This document shows positions 1 to 10,530 of a DNA stretch of 64,000 bases, in pieces. A model generated the notes under the pieces. It was not told the origin of the DNA and ran no database searches. It saw only the letters and a list, made by a program, of their open reading frames with translations. Source of the DNA: Acanthochlamys bracteata (Eukaryota; Streptophyta; Magnoliopsida; Pandanales; Velloziaceae); NCBI GenBank assembly GCA_019914995.1, contig CM034128.1:8000501-8064500 (forward strand), read 5' to 3'. The translations under genes were made by a program, and so were the position numbers. Numbering within the stretch: the first letter of the stretch is position 1; each line of letters starts with the position of its first letter.

Positions 1-1163
1 ACACCATGTGAATTGCTATAACACAATTTCATGGTTATATACCAAAGAATCTTGAGGGCAGAGCTATGTCTGGCTTGAGTGGATTTGCATGGGGAGGATG
101 CTAGAATGATCTCTGATCCTATGTGAAGGTACTTACAAAGTACCTTAAAAGTACCAAACGGCTTGGTTAATTCAGCAAATGAACCTCTAACATGCAGTGT
201 ACCTATAAAGTTCTTGCATAATGTGGTCTTCTCATAGTAACTTTTGCATTTGCTAGAAGCTTAGTCCTAGCAATTTTATTTGTTTTACATACCTTCACCT
301 TTGGAAAAACCCAGCCAGTTTGGTAACTATTTGGTATAAGAAGGGACTTTCCGGATGGTTGTTCTACGGGGGAAGTGCTTTATTATAAGACCTCTTACTT
401 ATGTTAATTAGAATATATGTAGTTCGATCATGGTGGCCCTGGCTGGTTTCCCTATCTGTAGATGTTACTAGGATCTCCATTCTTTTGTGGACAGCAAGTC
501 CTTGTAGTGGGAAGGAGAAGTTCTATGAGCTCGCAGGATTGGAAAAATATGAAGTGTTTCTAGTATGTTTGTGATTAACTTTAAGCAAGGGTAGCCTGAT
601 TCGGCTATATTTATTCAGCTTGATATTAGAATTGATAATTGTGATTCTAACTTATGAGGAAATAGTGCAGTAAACATCATGCCTTTCATGTCCCGGGGAA
701 ACTCTGATTGGTTTTGCAGTCATATTGTTGCAGTGCAATAAGACTTAAGTTTATCTGATTTGGGCGCTTAAGCTTATGGGAGATCCATTCTTTACCAAGC
801 ATACGAAGTACTACACCTCAAGTTTATCTGATTGTTTATCATTAATTCATAAAGTTATACACTACTCATTTAGTGCACCATAATTTGTTCTTCGACCATT
901 TTTTTGTCAGGCAGCATTGGAGAAGGTTGATAGCTGTCTATCTCATGTACTATTTGGTGGTGGGTTCTTCACAAGTAACTAGTTCTGCAGCTCACGGTGT
1001 TTCTAACCTTTATTCCTATATCTTAATTAATGCAAATTTTCATTCTGGTGGAGGTAAACTTATAGAGCTTCTTATTGGAGCACAAACGCATTATATATGC
1101 ATTTCAGGTTCATGTGCTGATCCAAAAATGGCGATATCCTTTCATCTGGATGGACGATTTTGA
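1..1163 (+). other. Left-edge stretch with possible terminal exons of a gene entering from outside
   Basis: No secure gene. A short open stretch at about 12-113 reads plausibly (it contains PKNLEGRAMSGLSGFAWGGC and then a stop). Two further pieces follow good-looking acceptors: one after position 910 (AALEKVDSCLSHVLFGGG) and one after about 1106 (VHVLIQKWRYPFIWMDDF, then a stop). They could be 3' exons or retained-intron remnants of a plus-strand gene whose main body lies left of the window. I do not recognise the family and cannot join the pieces in frame. Chance open reading is a real alternative. Confidence 0.15.
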
Positions 1164-4100
1164 TGTATGTACCCTGTATCACTATGTTCCTAGAGAAGTG
1201 TGATTTATCCAATAACAAGTCCAAACAGCTATTATTATATACCCATGAATCTGAAGTATTTTATTGCATAATGCGTATGAATAAGTGAAGCATTTTTAGG
1301 AGAAAGGGAATCCATGCATGCACTACTTCGCCAAATAACCATTTAGTCTTTGGTATTTACATATAACTTTGCAAGATGCCAGTACATGCTTAGCAAATGC
1401 GGTATGCATATTGTGCTTCAGTGCTTCATTCAAGCCCGTAATCTGTTAACAATTGTTCAGGCCTTTACATTTTCGCGTAAGATGACATCGTTTTAGCTTC
1501 AAAATCCCTAGTGAGTTAACGATACCTTCCATTTCCGTCAATGGGCAATGGGTATATGTTAAAGAAGATGTCATAGTTGGAGGTTTGGAGCGATCAACTG
1601 TATTGCATCTCCTAGGGGTAACAATTATGATTACTGGATTGATTTCGAATCGATTTATTTAATAACCATATCAAATTCGTTGTAATTTTAGTTCAACCCA
1701 TGAATTTATACGGATCAAAATTATATTCTAGCTCAATCTATTTAACAATTGGATCAAGTTCGGCTCGACTTATTTAATAATTAATGTCATGAATTTTTAT
1801 TTCTACATTTTTAAGCGTGAGTGAAAGTATAAAATTAGTTAGAATAAATATTATCCGGTATTTTTGTAAAAGAAATTTTGTGAGTGTATCAAATGTGTAT
1901 TTCTTAATATTTTCATCGATAAGATTGTTAAGATTGAAATTTTATGTAGGATCATTTCGCTTTCGTATGATTATAGAATCAGAATTTTAAGAAAAAATAT
2001 AAGATCTTATTTATTGGTAATTTTTTATAAAGTTGTTTAATAGTTTTAAAAGTTTAGATAGTACTTATGTCATATTATTGAAAATTCAAGATATAATTCT
2101 TCTTATATTTATTTTATGTAATAAATTAAAAATATTTATATATGTGCTTCAGATGAACTATATCATTAATAATTTATTATATTTTATTTAGTTCATTATT
2201 ATAATCTCATTATCACCCCTCATAGAATAACTAAATACCACCGTAATCGCTACGAACGTACGATAGATCTTCTCTAGCTATTTCAGCTTTGCTCAAAATT
2301 TTCAAGAGCTTTTTTAATTCATGAAGATTTTTTATAATCTGAAATCGTAAGATCGCAAATAACATCGAAATTTTAAGGATTTTGGATTAAAATCGGAATC
2401 TTATGAATTCGAAACAAGATCAGAATTTTATATCAAGTAGGATCATTTTGTTGATATAAAATCGTAAAAATGTAAAATTTTAAAATTTAAATCGGAATTT
2501 TAACAATCATGTTCATCGATCCTTAGAATGTTCTTAAAATTTTTTATTTTTTAAAAATATATTGAGCTTTTTGCCAAACTAATTAATTTGGTATCACGAT
2601 TATAAGTCTAAATGTAATATTAGAAACTAAACATTAGAAGTTCGTATCTTCTAACTTTTAACTGCTAATATTTTTTTAGCTTTTTAATAATTATGATTTT
2701 TAATTAAAAATATTATCAATTCTTTAGAATATATAAACTAGAAAGTAAATCAACTCAAAGACAACTAAATATAATTATTTTTTAAAAAAGAATTACGACT
2801 AAATATATATTTTATTTTCATGAATAATTTAAATATAAATTTAACAACTCTATCAAATATGTACCAAAATCAATTGTTGTTAAGTTTGCTATGCATTGCA
2901 ACTTCAATTGCTATTCCTGCCATCTCGGCCATCCTTTCGAAGATTCGCATTGCCGCAGCCTATCATTGATCTTCCCTGTTGTCGCTGGTCTTGTCTCCCC
3001 TACTGTCATTAGCTCTTCTACTAACTCTAAACAGAGGTGTAAATCTAGACCAAGCTAAACGGACCAGTCTGAAATTCGACTTGTCTGGCCCATGAACAGT
3101 AACAGAATATGGCACAACCGGTCTGATTCACCAGATAGTATAAGACCAACATTGGTAGCCCATCCCTTTGGCTACTATGTATATTGATCGGTTAACGATA
3201 TATTGTTGACTTAGTCAATATTAATAGTTGACCAAATTAACTTATAATAAAAAAAAATTTAATAATAAAAATATTTTATTTTATTTTAGTAATTTTTAAA
3301 AATTTAAAATTTTTATAAAATATAAAAATAAAATAGATAAACGGATAGAATGGGATTATCAAAATTACACTCAGACTGAAATAACTCGGCCCGACCAATT
3401 ATTCTGGTTCGGGTGTGAGACCTTGCCCGACCAGCTCACTCGAACTGGGCGGCATGGCCCGTCCATATTTAAATCTCTAGCACCAAATGCATTCTCTTAG
3501 GATGTGTTCGATTTCGTGATTGAAAGATTGCATATTGATTCCCGCTCGAATTCTACTGGTGGAACACGCGTGACAAGAAATTGGGCCACTACATGCTTTG
3601 AGTAACGGGTTAAAATTAATGGAATGGGCCTTGAGCAACGGGGTGCGTTGTTGCTTTAGTATAAAATGTGAATTTAATGATTTCGTATAAAATGGATTAT
3701 TATAAATAATAATATTTAAAATAAATTTAATTATTATATCTTTTAGCTGAAAGTAAATTAGAGATATTTTTTTTAAAGTGGTTTCAAAGTAATTTTTTAG
3801 TAGAATAAAGTGCGTTATAAGATTAAGAAAACACATCTAATATGTTGGTGAAGCACCAACTGTGCACAATATTTTACACCATTTTATTTCCTCTTTGATC
3901 TAATTTGAAAGTGCTTTAAAAAATAATTTTTTAAATTAAATAATATTTTATTTTAAAAATTAGTTTTTAATTTAAAAAAAATAAATAATAATAAAGTTTT
4001 ACTATATAAAATTTTATAATTTTTAAAATTTTAAATATACTTTAATAGAATACTGTAAAATTTTTATTAAAACATATAAAAATTAAAATATTAGATTATT

Positions 4101-4174
4101 TTTTGAGACAAAATTGTTTTTAAATAAATTGTTTTTGCTACCAAAATTAGAGTATTCCTAGCGACAAGTTCATG

Positions 4175-4417
4175 GTGTGTTTAGAATTGTTCATAAAATA
4201 GAACTTTTCTGAAAGAAAAGATATTTTTATTTTTTTTGAAAAATAAGTTATATTTTTTTTACTTTCAAAAAAATAATAAAAATATATAATAAAAAGATCT
4301 CCTTATGTAAAATTTTTTTATATTATCTAAATTTTTAAATAAATTTTCTAAATATTTATAAAATATATATTAAAAAATATAAAATTAAAAAAAGTTAAAA
4401 AATAGCGTTTGGTAGCA
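4175..4417. repeat. MITE-like element, family A copy
   Basis: This AT-rich block is bounded by gtgtttagaattgttc on the left and agcgtttggtagcac on the right. The ends are imperfect inverted repeats of each other (right end reversed: gtgctaccaaacgct). The interior shares a run of about 110 bases with the copies at 38541, 47686 and 63001, from the aataaaaagatct region to the tattaaaaaatataaaat region. It has no coding capacity. The family assignment rests on visual alignment. Confidence 0.55.
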
Positions 4418-4506
4418 CTCCAATGTAAGTGCTTCCGATGTAAATGCCTTATACAACTGGTAGTGGATTTAAGAGAATCTATTTTTTGTTCATTGATAGC
4501 TCATAT

Positions 4507-4509
4507 ATG

Positions 4510-4541
<32 letters not shown>
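4507..4541. repeat. TA dinucleotide microsatellite
   Basis: An uninterrupted run of alternating T and A of roughly 34 bases, in AT-rich intergenic DNA between family A repeat 4175-4417 and the 3' side of the KCS gene. Confidence 0.9.
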
Positions 4542-4544
<3 letters not shown>

Positions 4545-5032
4545 GCCACAAATAATGAAAACTTGTGCTTTGATTAATTTTTTATGATAAACTAAAAAAT
4601 GGTAACATGTTTAGATTAATGAACGGAATAGATATGTTTCCTTAATTCTAATTTTCTTAAACTATTTTGATGATTATATTCTCAGAAGCTTTGGAGGCCC
4701 GAAACTGTCAAAAAGAGAACGAATATACGCAAGGCTAGATATCATAATTCTATAGTAACCATATATACATAGACAAGTCATTGATTTACAAATAAGATTC
4801 AAACATGTAAGCAATATCTCTATCTTCTTTGTGTTCATATTTAAGAGAAACAAACGTACATGTTCTTCAATGCTAACCTTCTCCGGTCTCTTCTATTATC
4901 ACCAACCAACATTAAATAGCCAACCCAATGTAGATAACTACATTTTGGAAACAAGTGTTTTATGGCTAACATGTTTTCAATCACTGACAAATATTAGTAA
5001 TGTGTCATCACGTAGTTGGCATATTTTCAATT

Positions 5033-6508
5033 TTATAAGATATCATCTCTGCCATTGCTGGTGCACCTCAAAGGGTAACGATGAATGCAACCAGACCAAG
5101 GACCATTAATCCCTTCTTCATCTTCTTCAATATCTCTAATGGCTTCCCAAACCATGCTGTTACTTTTAGGTCCGCTTCCCATTGCAAGCTGCCAAACTAC
5201 ATCACCCTTCTTCACTCTCCCTTTAGCTTCTGTGTAAGCAAGCTGGTACCATATCGACGCCGCCGACTGATTTCCGAACCTGTGAAAGGTCGCCGAAGCC
5301 GCTTCCGTTTCTCGATTAGTTAGTCCGATCCCCTTTCCTATTTCGTCTATCACTGCTTTTCCTGATGCAGGAAGGCAGAAATGTTTCGCTGCTGTTTTAA
5401 AATCCGGCACTGCCAATATTGATTCCTTCTTTGTTACCTGCAGTAGTTTTCTCTTCGCGCACGCGAGAACGTAGCGCGCTTTTTCGTCAAACGGCAATAA
5501 CATCGGCGCGATGGCGGAAACGCCGCTGCGTAAAGTTTCTGCGGCCACCTTTAATAAATCTCGCTCGATTGAAAACCCAGTAATGCCCTCGTTGTCTTCT
5601 TCACGCGCCGCCGACTTATACGACCGGTCATCGAACGCTCGCTGAGTTCGAACGAGATGCTTTAACTTGTATTTGAACTTGCACCGGTGAGCGGCAGTGC
5701 TGTTAGGTTTCTTGTTCGTTAACAGAACAGCAGAAGCCCCCATTCGGAAAAGGCAGTTGAGTAACAGTTTCCGGCGGTCTTTTCCTGGATACCAACCAGT
5801 GGAAACGATTTCAGTGCTGACAACGATAGCGTATTTTCCTCGCCCGGTAGCGAGGACTCCTTTTGCAATATCGACACCGATAGCTCCGGCACTGCAGCCC
5901 ATGCCGGAGAGATTGAAAGATTTCACGTCTTCCCGCAGTTTGTAATGGTGAACTATCATAGAAGATAATGATGGTACAGGACAGAAACCGCTGCAGTTGA
6001 GAACAATAACATCGACCTTCGAAGGCTTTACCTTAGTCTTCAAAAACAAGTTGTCTAACGTTGGAAACAGAAGCATTTCAGCCTCTTTGATCGCGTCGTC
6101 GTGGCGAGGAATCGGAGGGATGTAGTGCAACGGCGGAGGGAAGTAAGTTTCATGGCCGATACCAGAAGTTCTTATGACTTTGGACATGAACGACTTGCTC
6201 GGTTCATCGAAGCAGTCGATTTGCGAAAGGTGTTCGAGGAATGCTGCTATCGGCACACGACAAGTTGTCGGCGGCCTGAGACAAGAGTAATCTACTAAGT
6301 AAACGTTGGTATTTCTTGAATGTGAGAGAAGCCATTGGATTGCTGGAATAAGTAGAATGAAGAAGAGTGGAAGAAGATAGAACGCTGGCGAGTGTTTGTG
6401 AATGAAGATGTGGAGCTCTGCTGTGATACTGAAGAGGAGAAGAAAGACATGGAGAGTGTTTAGTAGAGGAGATAGGAGACGGGTTTTAATGGCTCCAATA
6501 TTATCCAT
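5033..6508 (-). CDS. 3-ketoacyl-CoA synthase (KCS), intronless, altered active site
   Basis: A single exon encodes 491 residues, a normal length for plant KCS enzymes. These are ER proteins that condense malonyl-CoA with long-chain acyl-CoA, the first step of very-long-chain fatty acid elongation for waxes, suberin and sphingolipids. Two hydrophobic segments lie at about residues 15-35 and 41-62. They are followed by the FAE1_CUT1_RppA-type condensing domain and the C-terminal ACP synthase III-like domain. The catalytic cysteine is present (C205 in GMGCSAGAIGVD), as are the late H409 and N413 (FHRFGNQSAASIW). Two conserved histidines are missing. The residue equivalent to FAE1 H391 is proline (P380 in HFCLPASGKAV), and the usual RTHKGADD is RTQRAFDD (Q289). 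The frame is otherwise intact and GC-rich relative to its surroundings, so it is not an obvious pseudogene. It may have changed activity or act as a non-catalytic partner; I cannot place it in a numbered KCS clade. Confidence 0.95.
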   Translation of the reverse strand: MDNIGAIKTRLLSPLLNTLHVFLLLFSITAELHIFIHKHSPAFYLLPLFFILLIPAIQWLLSHSRNTNVYLVDYSCLRPPTTCRVPIAAFLEHLSQIDCFDEPSKSFMSKVIRTSGIGHETYFPPPLHYIPPIPRHDDAIKEAEMLLFPTLDNLFLKTKVKPSKVDVIVLNCSGFCPVPSLSSMIVHHYKLREDVKSFNLSGMGCSAGAIGVDIAKGVLATGRGKYAIVVSTEIVSTGWYPGKDRRKLLLNCLFRMGASAVLLTNKKPNSTAAHRCKFKYKLKHLVRTQRAFDDRSYKSAAREEDNEGITGFSIERDLLKVAAETLRSGVSAIAPMLLPFDEKARYVLACAKRKLLQVTKKESILAVPDFKTAAKHFCLPASGKAVIDEIGKGIGLTNRETEAASATFHRFGNQSAASIWYQLAYTEAKGRVKKGDVVWQLAMGSGPKSNSMVWEAIRDIEEDEEGINGPWSGCIHRYPLRCTSNGRDDIL

Positions 6509-6576
6509 TGGAGAGAAGAAACAGATCTAGAGAGGGTTGGTGAAATTGTGGTGCTTTTTAGGTAGTAGAGATTCTT

Positions 6577-6584
6577 TTTATAAA
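6577..6584 (-). promoter_or_regulatory. Probable TATA box of the KCS gene
   Basis: TTTATAAA (self-complementary) lies about 70 bp upstream of the KCS start codon on the minus strand. That leaves a leader of about 40 bases if transcription starts some 30 bases downstream. No other TATA-like site lies closer. Confidence 0.5.
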
Positions 6585-9050
6585 CTGTGATAAAGAGATT
6601 CATCAGTGACGTGGTGAAGTGGGTGCATGAAATTTGACTAATGAGATTTCGGTCTAGTGTGGTTTTGGAAAGAACGATTGCTTCTAGATCAATCTACTAC
6701 ATGAATCATGTTTCTGGAGTCGCTTTAAATTGATCTGATCTGAAACAATCCATCAATGATCGTATTTAAAGGATCAATTAAGCGCGCGCGCATAATAATA
6801 ATAAATTCATTCAATGCTACTACAACCTGAACTATTTCATTGTGTTTTGTGGTTGTGCAAAGTTCTGCTAACCTACAATCTACATGTTTCATGATTAGGA
6901 AATCTTAGTAAAATAAAAAGAAAGAATATTGTGAAAATTAGAATTAGGAAAATCATAAAAAAACGTCGTTTGATTTACCTTCTACCTTACAATAATGAAG
7001 AAAAAAAGTAAAACAATTATGTGTTTTTAAAAAAATATTGAAGATAAAGAGATGTTAATGAGTGTTTTTAGAAAATTTTAAAACTTCTTTTAAAATTTCA
7101 TTAAAACAAAAATTATTTTTATCTAGAAATAATAAAATTATATATGTAATTTTATAACTTATATTATTGAAAAATATAAAATAAAATATTGATAAAAATC
7201 TTTTGTATAATGGAATTCCAAATAAATCAATGGCATGAAGTTAGAGAAGTTCAACTCCTCTCCAACTAGGATGTCTTTGCTAACATGTAAACTTACCGAT
7301 CACTTAGAGATAAACTTTGCAAATACAAACTCGCGGAAGTAAATTAATTTCATATTTGCATTGCAGAGCAAAATAAAGATTACCGAAACAGTTCATGTGG
7401 TTGGGTGCCAAGCTCTTGCAACTTTTAATAACAGTTTGAACTAGGAAAAGATAACCGCTCTATTTGCTTAGCATACCGGTGGCAACTGGCTAGACGGTGT
7501 GTTTAGTTCGGAAGCGAGTCTTCAATAAAATTGAATTCGATAGAAAGTAAATTAAAATTAGTTTGATAAAATTAAAGTAAACTGAAATACGAAAAAACTA
7601 AATTCAAACTTAAAATCTCATAGAAAAAAAAAAAGTTCTTTATAATTGATAACAATATATCTATGTTTAATATAAAAGTCATCGTATAAAATTTTTTAAA
7701 ATAAAATACTTTTAAAGAAAAATTTATTTAAAGCTTTTTAAAACACAAATTTATTTTTTAACTTAATAATAATTATGATGTACTGTTTGTTTATGTAGTT
7801 AAAATTTTAAAAAATTATAGAGGCTAAAAAATTATTTTTTAAGCTCTACCAAAAGGATGCGTTTAGAAGTGTGACGAACCTATAATTTTTCTAAAAACTA
7901 ATTGGCTATAAAAAAACGAATCAAATTTTTTATGAATATCATCTCTATGACTATTGATAAGGAACAAAAATAGTGAAAACTAGGCATTTAAAGTTGATAT
8001 GTACCTGAAAGACCATTCTCAACATGATTTCTTTAATATTCTAGGGCTATTCTCACAAATTAGTTAACAAGCAGTTGTTACAGAAAGAAAGGAAAAGGAT
8101 CGATAGCCACTGCAGATCTGGGACATGCTCAAGAACTGCACGCACACCCGACTCTCTCATGTCCTCCGAGAAGAGAACGAGGCATCCAATTGGCTGGCAA
8201 AAATGTGCCTATTGCTTTCTGTTTTGCAATATGAAATTAAATCTTTCCTTGACACCTATTCTTCGATGAAACAGACGACCTGTTCTAAAATGAAATAGAT
8301 TATTTACTCTAAAATATAGAACATAACTGTTTTTTTTAATGAAACTGACTGTCTGTACTGAATAAAATAGACTATTTTTATCCTAAAATAAATCGGACCA
8401 TGAAAGACCTGAATAAATATGGATAATAAATTAGATTTATTCTATATTTTGGACCGATTCGGCTCAATCTATTCTGATATCATATGATGAATTTAAAATT
8501 TTCTCAAAACTATTGATCACAACTCTACAGGACGTAAAATGCTCTTAAAAAATACTTTTCTGAAACAAAAAATTTTTTAATTTTATTTTAAAAAACAAAA
8601 TTTATTTTTAACCTAAAAAAATTAATAATAATACATAATAAAAATTCTAAAAAAATTTTCTATATTTTTTAAATTCTTAAATAATTTAAAAAATTATAAA
8701 AACTTTATTAAAAATATGAACTAAAAAGTTAAAAAAATATTTTTCTGAAATAAAATTCTAAACAGCCATGTACAGCACTACGGTTTTGGGACAAGAACCG
8801 TCTTGTACAAGAATAACATCTATTTAAGAGAGGTCGGAAAAATTATGTGAATCAATAAATTTATTCATTCAAATTTGTAAACTCAAGAATACAGATTAGT
8901 GAAATAAGAAAAATGCGATCTCCAACCCAGTACATGTGAGCCAACTACATTTCTCAATCTATAAAACTAACCAAGATGCAAGGTACTTAATTGAAAGTGT
9001 TGCATGAGGTGTACCCAAGTTCTCGTTCATATGCAGTTCACCTTAGCGCC
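6585..9050. other. Intergenic stretch between KCS and NUDX14
   Basis: No gene seen. The proximal 300 bp are KCS promoter sequence. A short gc/aat microsatellite lies near 6780-6803. Most of the rest is AT-rich, with MITE-like fragments around 7060-7210 and 8535-8768. Short open frames such as 8075-8269 have no family resemblance. Confidence 0.6.
8535..8768. repeat. MITE-like element, probable family A copy
   Basis: An AT-rich block starting at aaatgctcttaaaaaatac and ending at aaaattctaaacagcc. It shows the same ordered features as the other family A copies (acttttctgaaac at the left, then a ...taataataatacataataaaa core), but is more diverged. Confidence 0.4.
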
Positions 9051-10492
9051 TCATCCTAGCTTACACTGCGTGCTCACTTTTCTTGGAAGGAGGCCATCTC
9101 TCTTGGCCATTTCATATAGAGCTATAGCAGTAAGAGCTTTTGAATCAGCAGTCATGCGCCATAGTTTATCATATGGAACAACATGTACCTTAATCAGCTC
9201 CCCATGATCGCGAAGTCCCATTTCTTTTCCTTGCAACGTGTCAATAACTTTCTTTTCAACATGGCTCCTATAGAGAAATAGGCTCAACTCCTCATCACAA
9301 CCTCCCTGAAGAAAACAAAAAGAAACAAAAGAATATAAGGACATGTCAATTGTAGTTTTGTAGATACGAAAGTAGCATTCACAAAATGGATATCTTTTCA
9401 AAAAATTGCAGGCTATACATGCTGCTAAGTCCCAGAAAATTAATAGACATAGAACAGTTGTTTTTGCGTTACCGGTGATGGGAAGACCTTGTCTCCGGTT
9501 GCAGGTTCAAGAAACGAAGTTAGGTCGACCATATCCTCTAGACTCAAGGATATGCCCGTCTCTTCTTCAACCTGCCATACTAACCCTTAGAATAACCGTC
9601 ACAATATGGTTTATGAATGAATAAACATCTTGCTAATGCAACTTTACTAGTTTTGCATAAAGGACTTGGAGATTTAATTAAATAAAGAAAGCGTCTGCCT
9701 CAAACGTCAAACATGACAGGTACATATATAGGTAAAAACTGAAATGATACAATCTTACATTTTAGAATTAGCTGAACATTTAAACCTTCTATAATAGCAT
9801 AGTTCTTACATCCGTAAAGCAATGATGCATTCAACATATAAGTAAGATAAAGCCGGAAAGGGACAAAGAAGATGAGAATGCACCTCTCGAACTGCTGTTC
9901 CAACAACATCTCCCTTCTCATCATCCAACATACCAGCTGGTATCTCCAAAATAAATTTTCCAACTGGAACCCTAACCTATTAAGATAAGAAGAGCTTGTT
10001 AGAATATTGAATTGGGTCCATTGTCTGCAAAGTCACATCTTGGTAAATACAAGAATTATAAGAACAGGATTAATATATATGGGGAGGGGTAGGGGCACTC
10101 CCTCCCCTATATATATATATATATGGATGGGGATAGGAGCACCCCATTTTTAGGGGCACCCTTTTCAATCTAAAGTTCGAAATTCAATCTCCACCGTTAG
10201 ATATGAAGAACTATTAGTAAAAAATATACTAATAAAATTTCAAGTCAATCGGAATACAAATTGATTTCCATCCGGCGTTTGATCAAATGATATAAATAAT
10301 AAAATTTGATAAAGATGTTCTTTTTTCTTTTTATGTCATTTTGATCAAGAGATTTGATGGAGATCAATTTATGATTCGATTGAATTAAAATTTTGTAGCC
10401 GTCTTTGTAACTCATAGTTTTTCATATCCAACGGTGGAGATTATATTTAAAATTGTTTATGCATCTTTTTAGAAGGGGGTGCCCCTATTCCC

Positions 10493-10530
<38 letters not shown>

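Larger units (their letters stand above)
1164..5032. other. AT-rich intergenic stretch with repeats
   Basis: No gene seen. The sequence is AT-rich, with long A/T runs and phrases that recur, such as aaaatcggaat (1900-2520). It includes one MITE-like copy (4175-4417) and a TA microsatellite (about 4507-4541). The small open frames here are short, biased toward A/T-rich codons and have no recognisable domain. The stretch at 3000-3480 is less AT-rich and may be a decayed transposon, but I could not identify it. Confidence 0.6.

Noticed and set aside
3477-3836. 119-residue minus-strand open frame in AT-rich DNA
   Set aside because: Leu/Ile/Asn-rich composition expected of AT-rich sequence; no family signal, no splice partners.
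5081-6298. Several plus-strand open frames across the KCS gene
   Set aside because: Antisense shadows of a GC-richer exon; no domain resemblance.
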